Part shown: piece after piece, positions 44,031 to 53,024 of the stretch | How positions within the stretch are numbered: the first letter of the stretch is position 1 | How the letters are laid out: every line of letters begins with the position of its first letter | NCBI RefSeq assembly: GCF_014205115.1 | Contig: NZ_JACHMW010000001.1 | Location: 186,001-250,000 of the forward strand | Direction: 5' to 3' | From: Micrococcus endophyticus | GTDB lineage: Bacteria; Actinomycetota; Actinomycetes; Actinomycetales; Micrococcaceae | Length of the DNA: 64,000 nucleotides | Program-made: the position numbers and the translations under genes | The notes under the pieces: generated by a model | What the model saw: the letters and a program-made list of their open reading frames with translations, nothing else | The model's database searches: none | What the model was told of the DNA's origin: nothing

Positions 44031-45224
44031 GTGAGCATCGGGCGCGCCTCCGCGCCCCTCGCCGTCCGCGCCTCCGGCCTGCGCTGGCTGCGCACCCGAG
44101 CCGACGCCCTGCACCTGCAGCGGGGACGTCGGCTCGCGCGCGTGCTGGACGTGGACGTCATGGAGGGGCGCGCCGGCGACGCCCGGGTCCGCACCCGCAC
44201 CCTCGTCCTGGCCCGCGACCCGCGGACCGGTCCCGACGCCGCCCCTCCCGGCTCGGCGCGGACGAGCGAGCGCGGCGTCCTCGAGGACGGCACCCTCTGG
44301 TGGTGGGCCGCCGCCGACCCCGCCCTGCCCGGGCTCGCGCTCACGGAGGACGACGCCGGCCTGGCCGCCCTGCTGGGCACGGCCCCGGGCCGAGTCCGCC
44401 TCACCTGGCGCGGCTACCGGCCCCGGGAGCGGGCGGTGATCGCCCTCGACGCCGCGGACGCGGGCCTCGCCGGCTCCCGCGCCTACCTCAAGGTGCTGGC
44501 CCCGGCCGCCGCCGAGGCCGTCGCCGCGCGGCTGAGCGCGGCGCGCGCGGCCGGCGTGCCCGTCCCGGACCTGCTGGCGGCCCCCGAGCGGGGCGCGCTG
44601 CTCCTGGGGAACGTCCCCGGCCTGCCCTGGGGCGCCCTGCTCGGTGACGCGCGAGCCGACGCCCTCGACCCCGCCCGGGTCGCCGAGGTGCTCGACCGGA
44701 TGCCGGCGCCCCCGGGCGAGGCGGGGCCCGCCCCCGACGCCGCCGCCGTGCTGCTCGAGCACGCCGCGTGGGCCGCCGTCGTGCTGGACCCGGAGCGTCA
44801 GGCCGAGTCCGCCGCCCGCGCCGACCGCCTGCGCGCCGCCCTGGCCGCCGGCGACCCCGGCCCGCCCGTGCCGGTGCACGGGGACCTGCACCCGGGCAAC
44901 CTGCACGTGGACGCCTCCGGCGGGCGCGTCACCGGGCTCGTGGACTGCGACGGCCTCGGTCTCGGGCACCGCGTGGACGACTGGGCCACCCTGCTGGCCC
45001 ACCTCGAGGCCGCGGCCGCCGACCTCGGCCCCGGCGGCGGCGCCGTCCGGGCCGTGGCCGAGCGCGTGCGGGCGCATGCCCGCACCGAGACGGACGAGGT
45101 GGCGCTCGCCGCGCGCGCCGCCGTCGTGCTCGCCGCCCTCGGGGCCGACCCCTCCGTCCCGCGCGCCGCCCGCACCGCCCGCCGCGCCGCCGCGGACGCC
45201 GCGCTGGCCCGCGTCAGCCGCTGA
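44031..45224 (+). CDS. Aminoglycoside/choline kinase-like phosphotransferase (APH fold)
   Basis: A 397-residue protein with the APH-type kinase catalytic loop VHGDLHPGNLHVD (Asp and Asn present, about residue 287) and the metal loop GLVDCDGLGLGHRVDDWA. An N-terminal lobe with the ATP lysine is suggested by SRAYLKVLAP. The substrate is unknown; such genes next to small membrane proteins are not evidence of drug resistance. The GTG start follows the 43085 gene by 22 nt. Its last 11 nt overlap, tail to tail, the end of the response regulator gene. Confidence 0.82.
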   Translation: MSIGRASAPLAVRASGLRWLRTRADALHLQRGRRLARVLDVDVMEGRAGDARVRTRTLVLARDPRTGPDAAPPGSARTSERGVLEDGTLWWWAAADPALPGLALTEDDAGLAALLGTAPGRVRLTWRGYRPRERAVIALDAADAGLAGSRAYLKVLAPAAAEAVAARLSAARAAGVPVPDLLAAPERGALLLGNVPGLPWGALLGDARADALDPARVAEVLDRMPAPPGEAGPAPDAAAVLLEHAAWAAVVLDPERQAESAARADRLRAALAAGDPGPPVPVHGDLHPGNLHVDASGGRVTGLVDCDGLGLGHRVDDWATLLAHLEAAAADLGPGGGAVRAVAERVRAHARTETDEVALAARAAVVLAALGADPSVPRAARTARRAAADAALARVSR

Positions 45225-45900
45225 GCTCGTCCTCGCCGGCCAGCCGGTAGCCCAGGCCGCGGACCGTGAGGATCCGCTCCGCACCGATCTTGGCGCGCAG
45301 GTAGCGCACGTACACGTCCACCACGTTGGAGCCGGACTCGAAGTCCTCGCCCCACGCGCCGTCCAGCAGCTGCTCGCGGCTGAGGACCTGGCCGGGGCTG
45401 CGCAGGAACTCCTCGGCCAGGGCGAACTCGCGCGCCGAGAGCGCCACCGTGCGCCCGTCCACGCGCGCCGTGTGGGAGGCCGGGTCCAGCTCGAGGTCGC
45501 CGTGGCGCAGCACCGAGTCCGTCGGTTCCGGGGCGGGGGCGCCCGGGCGCAGGCGCAGCCGCACGCGGGCCAGCAGCTCGGCGAACCGGAAGGGCTTGGG
45601 CATGTAGTCGTCCGCCCCGGAGGTCAGGCCCTCCACGGTGTCCTGGGCCGAGGAGCGCGCCGTGAGGATGATGACGGGCAGGTGCGCGTTCTGCCGCCTG
45701 ATCCGGGCGAGCACGTCGAAGCCGTCCGCGTCCGGCAGGCCCAGGTCCAGGATGACCAGCTCGAAGGCCCCGGTCATGGCCAGTCCCACGCCCTCGGCGC
45801 CGGTGCCGGCCGTGGTGACCGCGATGCCCTCCGCGGCCATGCCCTTGGTGACGAACGCGGCGATGCGCTCCTCGTCCTCGATCAGCAGCACAGGGATCAT
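45214..45900 (-). CDS. OmpR/PhoB-family response regulator
   Basis: A 228-residue two-component regulator. The receiver domain has acidic E8/D9, phosphoacceptor Asp52 in LVILDLGLPDADG, and Lys102 in GADDYMPKPF. The winged-helix domain (about 130-225) ends VVDVYVRYLRAKIGAERILTVRGLGYRL, typical of the family. The ATG overlaps the kinase stop (ATGA), so the kinase at 45897 is its partner. Confidence 0.95.
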   Translation of the reverse strand: MIPVLLIEDEERIAAFVTKGMAAEGIAVTTAGTGAEGVGLAMTGAFELVILDLGLPDADGFDVLARIRRQNAHLPVIILTARSSAQDTVEGLTSGADDYMPKPFRFAELLARVRLRLRPGAPAPEPTDSVLRHGDLELDPASHTARVDGRTVALSAREFALAEEFLRSPGQVLSREQLLDGAWGEDFESGSNVVDVYVRYLRAKIGAERILTVRGLGYRLAGEDELSG

Positions 45901-47330
45901 GCGGGGTCCTTCCCGGGGGTGAGGGAGCCGGCCGGCCGGCTCGGGGTGCTCAGGGGCAGCTCGATGCGGAAGACGCTGCCGAGCCCGGGCACGGAGTCCA
46001 GGCTCACCTCCCCGCCGTGCGCGGCGGCGATCGAGGAGACGATGGCCAGGCCCAGGCCTGAGCCGTCCGCGCGGGTGCCGTGCGCGCCCCGGCCGAACCG
46101 CTCGAAGATCTGGGCGCGGTCCTCGGGGCGCACGCCCACGCCGTGGTCCTGGACCCACAGGCGCAGGGTGTCGCCCTCCACGGCCGAGCCCAGGCGCACC
46201 ACGGTGCCCGGCTCGGAGTACCGGACCGCGTTGGCGGCCAGCTGCAGCCACGCCTGGGTGATCCGCTGGGCGTCGAGGGAGGCGGTGACCTCCGCGACGC
46301 CGTCGAGCTCCCACACGTGGCCGTCGAAGCCCGACGCGCGGGTCAGCACCCCGCGGGTCAGCTCGGCCACGTCCACGGGGGCCGGGCGCAGGAAGTCGGG
46401 GTGCTGGGCCTTGGCGAGCACCAGCAGGTCGTCCACGAGGCGGCTCATCCGGTCCAGCTCGTCGAGGGTCAGGCGGGTGGTCTCGCGCACGTCCGCGGGG
46501 TCGTCCGGGTCCATCACCTCGAGGTGGCCCTGCACGATCGTCACCGGCGTGCGCAGCTCGTGGCCGGCGTCGTCCAGGAGGCGGCGCTGGGAGGCGAAGG
46601 AGTCCTCGAGCCGCTCCAGCATGGCGTTGAAGGAGTGGCCGAGGGCCGCGACGTCGTCGTGGCCGAGCACCTCCACGCGCCGGTCCAGGTCGTGCTCGGT
46701 GACCTCGCCGACCGCCTCCTGGAGGGACTCGAGCGGGGCGAAGACGCGGCGCAGCAGCGGCACGCCCACGGCGAGGGCGAACACCGTGGTGAGCAGCGCG
46801 CCGCCGGCGAAACCGAGGAAGGTGCGGTCCAGCCGGCCGACCTCCGCGTCCACGTCCACGGCCAGCAGCAGGGCGCCGGCGTCGTCCTGGCCCCAGCCGG
46901 TCACGGGCACGACCACGGCCCGGTACGTGGCGCTGTTGGTCGTGACGGTCTCCGCGCGGGCCTCTTGATCGCCCACCCGGGCCAGCGCCCACGCGACGAG
47001 CTCGGGGTCCTCCTCGAGGCGCAGCTCGACGGCGTCGCTCGCGGCCAGCTCGGCCCGGTCGGGCGCGAGGCCCAGGATGCCCTCGTTGTCATGGGGGAGG
47101 ACCCGCAGCATGGCCAGGCGGATGAAGGCGGCGGCGGAGTCCGGCGGCTCGCCCGTCTCGGGGTCCACACCCGTCTCGGAGAGCAGGGCGACCTGATCGA
47201 CGACGCGCTGCAGGCTGGCCTCGATCCGGTCGTTCACGGTGATGCGCAGGACGGTGTAGGCGGTGATGCCGGAGACCGTCAGCGACAGCACGAGGACGAG
47301 GGCGAGGAGGGTGCTCAGGCGCGTGCGCAC
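45897..47330 (-). CDS. Sensor histidine kinase
   Basis: A 477-residue membrane kinase. TM1 is at about 8-28; a 140-residue extracytoplasmic sensor follows, then TM2 at about 172-192. The HAMP domain runs about 193-245, the H-box is DAGHELRTPVTIVQGHLEV, the N-box LQLAANAVRYSEPG, and the G-boxes VQDHGVGVRPED and DGSGLGLAIVSSIAAAHGG. The GTG at 47330 is the only usable start after the upstream stop. The signal is unknown. It sits 66 nt after the acidic-tailed membrane protein gene. Confidence 0.94.
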   Translation of the reverse strand: MRTRLSTLLALVLVLSLTVSGITAYTVLRITVNDRIEASLQRVVDQVALLSETGVDPETGEPPDSAAAFIRLAMLRVLPHDNEGILGLAPDRAELAASDAVELRLEEDPELVAWALARVGDQEARAETVTTNSATYRAVVVPVTGWGQDDAGALLLAVDVDAEVGRLDRTFLGFAGGALLTTVFALAVGVPLLRRVFAPLESLQEAVGEVTEHDLDRRVEVLGHDDVAALGHSFNAMLERLEDSFASQRRLLDDAGHELRTPVTIVQGHLEVMDPDDPADVRETTRLTLDELDRMSRLVDDLLVLAKAQHPDFLRPAPVDVAELTRGVLTRASGFDGHVWELDGVAEVTASLDAQRITQAWLQLAANAVRYSEPGTVVRLGSAVEGDTLRLWVQDHGVGVRPEDRAQIFERFGRGAHGTRADGSGLGLAIVSSIAAAHGGEVSLDSVPGLGSVFRIELPLSTPSRPAGSLTPGKDPA

Positions 47331-47396
47331 CGGCAGGGACTGCCAGCGCTGGCGCAGCTCCTCGGTGCGTGAGGCGCTCAGGGCGTCCGCCCTGGG

Positions 47397-47972
47397 TCAG
47401 TCGTCGTCCCAGTCGTCCGAGTCGTCGTCCCAGTCGTCGTCATCGTCGTCATCGTCGTCCGAGTCGTCGTCCCCGTCGTCGTCATCGTCGTCCCAGTCGT
47501 CATCGTCATCCCCGTCGTCGTCCGCGTCCCACGAGTCTGCCAGAGGCGTGGGTGCGGGCGCGGGAACGCGGGACACGGTTGCGGCGGCGCGGGACTCGGC
47601 CGCGGCGGCGGCGCGGGACTCGGCCGCGGCCTCTTCGGCGGCGCGGGACTCTGCGGCGGCCTCCTCGGCGGCGACGGCGGCCCGGGACTCGGCGGCGGCC
47701 GACGACGACGCCGCGGCGGAAGCGGCGCGGGACTCGGCGGCGGCACGCGACTGGGCGGCCGAGGACGAGGCGGCGGCCGACGACGACGCGGGGGAGGGGC
47801 GGACCGCCGAGGCGGGGCCGCCCGAGGGGGCCGCCGGCATGGAGCCCAGGGTGATCTGCGGGCTCAGGACCGTCTGGCCGGGCCGGGCGGCGTTCAGCGC
47901 GAGGGCGACCGCCCCGGCGACGACGATGAGCGCCAGCACGATCGCGAGGAGGAGACGGGGGGTGCGGGACAT
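47397..47972 (-). CDS. Membrane-anchored protein with ESRAA repeats and polyaspartate/Trp tail
   Basis: A 191-residue protein of no family I recognise. An N-terminal helix (about 7-27, LLLAIVLALIVVAGAVALAL) anchors it or acts as a signal. Residues about 65-130 are Ser/Ala-rich with repeated AESRAA units, predicted helical. The last roughly 45 residues are almost only Asp with spaced Trp (DDDWDDD). Such a tail should bind divalent cations. It is the first gene before the kinase and regulator, so it may deliver or detect the signal. A CATCGT hexamer lies 6 nt before the ATG. Confidence 0.78.
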   Translation of the reverse strand: MSRTPRLLLAIVLALIVVAGAVALALNAARPGQTVLSPQITLGSMPAAPSGGPASAVRPSPASSSAAASSSAAQSRAAAESRAASAAASSSAAAESRAAVAAEEAAAESRAAEEAAAESRAAAAAESRAAATVSRVPAPAPTPLADSWDADDDGDDDDDWDDDDDDGDDDSDDDDDDDDDWDDDSDDWDDD

Positions 47973-47993
47973 GCCACCACGATGCCCCACGTC

Positions 47994-48010
47994 CATGAGG
48001 GGCGCATGAG
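47994..48010. promoter_or_regulatory. Tandem CATGAG repeats, possible response-regulator operator
   Basis: CATGAG at 47994-47999 and 48005-48010, spaced 11 nt, lie in the -35 region of the acidic-protein/kinase/regulator operon. Direct repeats with an 11-bp period are how OmpR/PhoB-type regulators bind, so autoregulation is plausible. Confidence 0.45.
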
Positions 48011-48073
48011 AGACGGCTTCATCCCGCGCGGGTCCGCACCGCCGAGGCGGTCGGTCCGGGGCCGCCGGCCGGC

Positions 48074-49903
48074 TCAGTCCGCGCCGAGCTGCTCCCGGAC
48101 CGCGTCGAGGTCGTCCCGCACCCGCGCGGCGCCGTCGTGGTCGCCCACCGCGGAGAGGCACTGGTGCAGGCCCGTGAGGGCTCCCAGGCGCACGAGCGTG
48201 GACTGGGTGGACTCGCTCACCAGGCGGAAGAGGGTGGCCGCCTGCTCCGGGCTGCCGTCCTCGGCCACCACGGACGCGGCGAACAGCTCCGCCTGGGCCG
48301 CGCCCTCCGGGTCCTGCGCCGCGGTGAACAGGTCGGCGGCGTGCAGGGCCGTCGAGACGGCCTCCGCCCCCTGCTCCAGCGACCACAGCGCCCGCGCGCG
48401 GGTGTCCGTGTAGTCGGCCACCTGCCAGGGCGCCTCGGCCTCGCGGACGAGCGCCACGGCCTCGTCCAGCAGCTCCAGGCCCTCCGGACGCCCGGACTCG
48501 CACAGCAGGTAACCGTGCGCGTGCAGGGCGGCCGGCAGCACGGCCGGGTCCTCGTCCACGGCGCGGCGGGCCGCCGCCACGGCGCGCTCGAACAGGTCCA
48601 GCGCGGAGGGGCGGGTGAGCTCGTCGCGCTCGCGGTTCACGAGGGCGCCGGCCGCCAGGAGCGTGCGGGCGGCGTCCTCCCAGCGGCCGTGGGCCTCGAA
48701 GAGCCCGGCGGCCTCGCGCCACAGGGGCAGCGCGTTCTCCGAGCGGTCCTGGTCGTGGTGGGCGTGGCCGAGGTCCACGAGGGCCCGGGCCTGCTCGACG
48801 TCGTGGCCCTGGGCCGCCTCCCGGCGCACGAGGCGGGCGAGCAGCGGCTCGGCCTCGTCCGGACGGCCGGCCAGCACGAGCTGGTGGGCCCACCAGTAGC
48901 TCAGGCTCGACGCCTCGGGTGCCTCGGCCTTCTCGGCGTGCACGGAGGCCAGCTCCCAGGCGGCCACCGCGGCCTCCTCGTGGCCCTCCAGGTCCCCGGC
49001 CACCCGGCCGGCCAGGGAGGCCGCCGAGGCGGCGCCCCGTCGCAGGCCCACCCGCGCCATGCGGTCCGCCGCGTCCAGGGCGAGGGCGAGCGCCGCCGTC
49101 GGGCGGTCCTGCTCGTGCGCGGCGATCGCGCGCACCGTCGTGGCCGAGGCGAGGACGGCGCGGGCGGCGGGCAGCGAGGTCACCACGGCCGCGGCCTCGT
49201 CCGCCTCCGCGTGCTCGCCCCGCCACAGGTGCAGGCGGGAGAGCAGCAGGTGCGCGCTCGACCACGAGCCGACCGGCAGCACGGCGCCGGCGGCGCGCAG
49301 GCCGCGCAGCGACTCGACGGCGCGGCGGGCCGCCGCCATCGCCCCGTCCAGGTCCGAGGCGTGCACCCGGTGGACCGCCAGGGCCAGCGCCGCCTCGGGC
49401 AGCACGGTGTCCCCGGGCTCCTCGCCCGGCACGCCCGGCTCCTCCTCCACGACGCCGGCCAGCACGGCCGCCTCGAAGCCGTCCGGCTCGCGCACGAGGG
49501 AGGCGCCCAGCTGGGTCTCCAGGGCCGCCTGCCGGGGACGGCCCAGGGTGCGCAGCAGCGCGGCGCGGGCCTCGATCCACCGCGTCAGCCCGGTCTCGTC
49601 CCCGAGCCGGTCCGCGGCCACGGCGAGGGCGCGCAGCAGGGACAGGCGCACGCCGTCCTCGCCCGGGCCCAGGGCCGCCAGGCCGGACTCGGCGCAGCGC
49701 GCGGACTCCCGCGGCTCGTCCCGCAGCGCCGCCTCCAGCGAGAGCTCCCACCACTGCCGGGCGTCGTGGTCCACGGGGGCGGCGTCGACGGCGTCCTCGG
49801 GGGCGCCCGACGTGCGCGCCTCCGCCAGGAGGGTGCGCACGCGCGCGAGCACGGCCGTGGGGCCGACGTCGGCCGGCGCGGGGGTCTGCTGCGGGGCGTC
49901 CAC
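48074..49903 (-). CDS. TPR-like helical repeat protein
   Basis: A 609-residue cytosolic protein made almost entirely of Ala/Leu-rich helical hairpins resembling tetratricopeptide repeats (e.g. ALVDLGHAHHDQDRSENALPLWREAAGLFEAHGRWEDAARTL around residue 400). There is no catalytic motif, signal or membrane segment. It is probably a scaffold or sensor domain protein. The GTG at 49903 is preceded by GGAGAGGAG. It ends about 100 nt before the start of the acidic membrane protein gene on the same strand, but a separate promoter is likely there. Confidence 0.8.
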   Translation of the reverse strand: MDAPQQTPAPADVGPTAVLARVRTLLAEARTSGAPEDAVDAAPVDHDARQWWELSLEAALRDEPRESARCAESGLAALGPGEDGVRLSLLRALAVAADRLGDETGLTRWIEARAALLRTLGRPRQAALETQLGASLVREPDGFEAAVLAGVVEEEPGVPGEEPGDTVLPEAALALAVHRVHASDLDGAMAAARRAVESLRGLRAAGAVLPVGSWSSAHLLLSRLHLWRGEHAEADEAAAVVTSLPAARAVLASATTVRAIAAHEQDRPTAALALALDAADRMARVGLRRGAASAASLAGRVAGDLEGHEEAAVAAWELASVHAEKAEAPEASSLSYWWAHQLVLAGRPDEAEPLLARLVRREAAQGHDVEQARALVDLGHAHHDQDRSENALPLWREAAGLFEAHGRWEDAARTLLAAGALVNRERDELTRPSALDLFERAVAAARRAVDEDPAVLPAALHAHGYLLCESGRPEGLELLDEAVALVREAEAPWQVADYTDTRARALWSLEQGAEAVSTALHAADLFTAAQDPEGAAQAELFAASVVAEDGSPEQAATLFRLVSESTQSTLVRLGALTGLHQCLSAVGDHDGAARVRDDLDAVREQLGAD

Positions 49904-49999
49904 GGGTGCTGCTCCTCTCCGGGGGACGGGGACGGGTGGTCCTCCAGCGTAGGACGCCCCGGGCCCGGGCGCGGGGGTGTTCGCGGTGGGCGGTGCTCG

Positions 50000-50005
50000 T
50001 AGACT
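50000..50005 (+). promoter_or_regulatory. Probable -10 box of the NUDIX-lipoprotein pair
   Basis: TAGACT lies 59 nt before the ATG at 50065; AGGAG at 50050-50054 would be in the leader. Confidence 0.4.
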
Positions 50006-50064
50006 GGCCGGGCCCGGGCGTCTCCCGCCGCGGGCCGTCCCCTGCCGCCAGGAGCCTGCCGCCC

Positions 50065-50547
50065 ATGAGCCCCACCCCCGTCCCGGACGCCGAGCCCGCC
50101 CGCGCGGACGCGCCCGCCGGCCCCTTCCAGACGCGCGCCGGGGCCTACGCGCTGATCGTCGACGGCGGCCGCGTGCTGCTCAGCTCGTGGCAGGGTCCCG
50201 AGCACCTCGTGTGGACGCTGCCCGGCGGCGGGATCGAGCTGGGGGAGAGCCCCGAGGAGGCCTGCCGGCGCGAGGTGTGGGAGGAGACCGGCCACACCGC
50301 CGAGCTCACCGGGCTGCTCGGCGTCACCACCGGCGTGATCCCGGCCGAGCGGCGCCTACGCGGCGAGGCCCTGCCGCTGCTGACCGTGCAGGTCCTCTAC
50401 ACGGCCCGCATCACCGGCGGCGTGCTGCGCCCCGAGGTCGGCGGCTCCTCCACGGACGCCCGCTGGTTCGACCTGGCCGGCCTGGACGCCGTGCGCACCG
50501 CGCCGTGGGTGCGCGAGGCCCTCGCCCGGGCCGGAGCGGCCGCATGA
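50065..50547 (+). CDS. NUDIX hydrolase
   Basis: A 160-residue NUDIX protein. The NUDIX box runs GGGIELGESPEEACRREVWEETGH, with the REVWEE core binding Mg2+ (about residues 59-82). YALIVDGGRVLLSSWQGP precedes it, as in ADP-ribose/NTP-type hydrolases. The substrate is unknown. The start of the lipoprotein gene overlaps its stop (ATGA). Confidence 0.88.
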   Translation: MSPTPVPDAEPARADAPAGPFQTRAGAYALIVDGGRVLLSSWQGPEHLVWTLPGGGIELGESPEEACRREVWEETGHTAELTGLLGVTTGVIPAERRLRGEALPLLTVQVLYTARITGGVLRPEVGGSSTDARWFDLAGLDAVRTAPWVREALARAGAAA

Positions 50548-51701
50548 GCGGCCCGGCCCGCCGGCGCGCCCTGCCGGCCGTCTCTGCCGCCGCGGCGCTC
50601 GCCCTCGCCCTGGGCGCCTGCACCCCCGAGCCGACGGCGTCCGCCACCCCGGAGGCCTCCGGCACGCCCCTGACCGTGGTCCACGGCGGGCAGGGCCTGG
50701 AGCCGGCCGTGGCCGCTGTCCTCTCCCGCCACCTGCGCCAGGGCGGCCACGCCGTCACGGACGAGGACGGCGTGCCCCTCGCGCAGCCGGCCTGGACCGC
50801 CGCCGACGCGCACACCGTGGCCGTGGTGGACACCCTGCGCCTGGCCGTGGCCGCCGACGCCGCCGCCGTGCTGCCCGCGCCGCCCGAGCCGAGCCCGGAG
50901 CCCACGGAGGGCGGCGAGGCCGGAGACCCCGCGGATCCCGGCCTCGGCCTGCCCACGGCCTCCGAGTCCGCCGACGCCGCCGACGCCTCCGCCACGCCCG
51001 AGCCGACCCCCCTGCCCGACGGCGAGCCCGCCGCCGACGCCGCCGAGGCCGGCCGCGTCGTCGAGCGCCTCCTGCAGGGCGACGCCGAGGCCGGCGCGTC
51101 CCCGGAGCCGGGCGACGCCGTCGCCGTGCTGGGCTCCTCCGCGGGGGTGCTGCGCCTGAGCGCCGTGGTCACCGCCACGACGGCGGCGCGGCTCGAGCTC
51201 GACGCCCTCGAGGACCTCAACGGCCGGTGCGAGGGGCTCACGGCCGCGCTGCCGGCCGGCCTCGCCGGCGATCCCGAGGCGAACGCCGCCCTGCACGCCC
51301 GGCTCGACCGGCTCGCCGGCTGCCGGCCCGGGACGTGGCGGGAGGAGGACGCGTCCGCGGCCGCCGTCGTCGTCGCCGACCAGGCCCAGCTGGGACTCCT
51401 CTCCGCCACCGACCCCGAGATCCCGGCGAGCATGCTCGTGCCCCTCGAGGACCCCGAGCGGGTGCTGCCCGAGGGCCGCCTGGCCGCCGTCGGCGCCCCG
51501 GACGCCCTCGACGACGACGCGCAGCGGCGCATCGAGGAAGTGCTCTCCGCCCTCAACGAGGACGGGCTGCGCGAGCTCGAGCGGATCACCACCGGCGCGG
51601 ACGCGCTCCCGCCGGCCGAGGCCGCCCGCTACTGGCTCGTGGACCAGGGGCTCGAGGACGTCCCGGAGGGCTGGTTCATGCCCCGGGACTCCTGGTTCTG
51701 A
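50544..51701 (+). CDS. Lipoprotein distantly resembling OpuAC/OsmX binding proteins
   Basis: A 385-residue exported lipoprotein with lipobox LALGAC (Cys26). PLTVVHGGQGLEPAVAAVLSRHL and the ending ALNEDGLRELERITTGADAL then YWLVDQGL recall the first and last segments of glycine-betaine/choline-type binding proteins. Between them lies a Pro/Glu/Ala-rich insertion (about 110-165), and no transporter genes are adjacent. The assignment is therefore only structural resemblance. Coupled to the NUDIX gene by ATGA. Confidence 0.7.
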   Translation: MSGPARRRALPAVSAAAALALALGACTPEPTASATPEASGTPLTVVHGGQGLEPAVAAVLSRHLRQGGHAVTDEDGVPLAQPAWTAADAHTVAVVDTLRLAVAADAAAVLPAPPEPSPEPTEGGEAGDPADPGLGLPTASESADAADASATPEPTPLPDGEPAADAAEAGRVVERLLQGDAEAGASPEPGDAVAVLGSSAGVLRLSAVVTATTAARLELDALEDLNGRCEGLTAALPAGLAGDPEANAALHARLDRLAGCRPGTWREEDASAAAVVVADQAQLGLLSATDPEIPASMLVPLEDPERVLPEGRLAAVGAPDALDDDAQRRIEEVLSALNEDGLRELERITTGADALPPAEAARYWLVDQGLEDVPEGWFMPRDSWF

Positions 51702-51785
51702 CCCGGCCGCGGGCGCCGCAGACGCCCCGTGACGCGCGTGCGTCCCTGTGATGCACGCCGCCCGCCGCGGTGCCATGATGGGGGC

Positions 51786-53024
51786 ATGCCCACCCCGCGA
51801 CCCCGCCAGATCCGCCAGTCCGCCAAGCTCCTGAACGTCCGCTACGACGTGCGCGGCCCCATCCTGGAGGAGGCGCAGCGCATGGAGGCCGCCGGTCACC
51901 GGATCATGAAGCTGAACATCGGCAACCCCGCCCCGTTCGGGTTCGAGGCGCCGGACGCGATCCTGCAGGCCATGTACCGGCACCTGCCCCACGCGCAGGG
52001 CTACTCGGACTCGCAGGGCATCTACTCGGCGCGCACCGCCGTCTCCCAGTACTACGAGTCCCGCGGCATCCGGGACATCGGCGTGGAGGACGTGTTCATC
52101 GGCAACGGCGTGTCCGAGATGATCTCCATGGTGCTGCAGGCCCTCGTGGACGACGGCGACGAGATCCTCGTCCCCTCGCCCGACTACCCGCTGTGGACCG
52201 GCGCCACCACGCTGGCCGGCGGCCGCGCCGTGCACTACCGCTGCGTGGAGGAGGAGGGCTGGGCGCCCGACCTCGAGCACATCGAGTCCCTCGTGACCGA
52301 GCGGACCAAGGGCATCGTCCTGATCAACCCGAACAACCCCACCGGCGCCGTCTACTCGCGCCAGATCCTCCAGGGCATCATCGACGTGGCCCGGCGGCAC
52401 GGCCTGGTCCTGATGGCGGACGAGATCTACGAGAAGATCACCTACGACGGCGCCCGGCACATCAACGCCGCCGGCCTGTCCGACGACGTGCTCACCCTCA
52501 CCTTCTCCGGCCTGTCCAAGGCCTACCGCGTGGCCGGCTTCCGCTCCGGCTGGGTGGCCGTCTCCGGGCCCAAGCACCGCGCCCGCGACTTCCTCGAGGG
52601 CCTCACCCTGCTGGCCAACATGCGCATGTGCGCCAACGTGCCGGCCCAGCACGCCATCCAGGTGGCGCTCGGCGGCTACCAGTCCATCGACGACCTCGTG
52701 CTCCCCGGCGGCCGGCTGCTCGAGCAGCGCAACCTCGCGCAGAAGCGGCTCAACGACATCCCCGGCGTCTCCGTCCAGCCCGCCCAGGGTGCGCTCTACC
52801 TGTTCCCGCGCCTGGACCCGGAGGTCTACGCGATCGAGGACGACCAGGAGTTCGTGATCGACCTGCTGCGGGCCAAGAAGATCCTGGTCTCCCACGGCGG
52901 CGCCTTCAACTACCCGCACACGGACCACTTCCGGCTCGTCACGCTGCCCAGCGTGGAGGACCTGGACGTGGCCCTCGACCGTCTCGAGGACTTCCTCGAG
53001 GACTGGAGGGAGCGCCGTGGCTGA
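51786..53024 (+). CDS. PLP-dependent aminotransferase, AlaA type
   Basis: A fold-type I aminotransferase of 412 residues, probably glutamate-pyruvate (alanine) transaminase. KLNIGNPAPFGFEAPD, GYSDSQGIYSAR, INPNNPTGAVYS, LMADEIYEKITYDG and the PLP-lysine loop TFSGLSKAYRVAGFRSGW follow the AlaA pattern closely. ATG 51786 is preceded at 6 nt by CATGAT, the same 15-base context as the cyclo-ligase gene at 42285. The PPK2 gene begins 8 nt inside its end. Confidence 0.92.
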   Translation: MPTPRPRQIRQSAKLLNVRYDVRGPILEEAQRMEAAGHRIMKLNIGNPAPFGFEAPDAILQAMYRHLPHAQGYSDSQGIYSARTAVSQYYESRGIRDIGVEDVFIGNGVSEMISMVLQALVDDGDEILVPSPDYPLWTGATTLAGGRAVHYRCVEEEGWAPDLEHIESLVTERTKGIVLINPNNPTGAVYSRQILQGIIDVARRHGLVLMADEIYEKITYDGARHINAAGLSDDVLTLTFSGLSKAYRVAGFRSGWVAVSGPKHRARDFLEGLTLLANMRMCANVPAQHAIQVALGGYQSIDDLVLPGGRLLEQRNLAQKRLNDIPGVSVQPAQGALYLFPRLDPEVYAIEDDQEFVIDLLRAKKILVSHGGAFNYPHTDHFRLVTLPSVEDLDVALDRLEDFLEDWRERRG

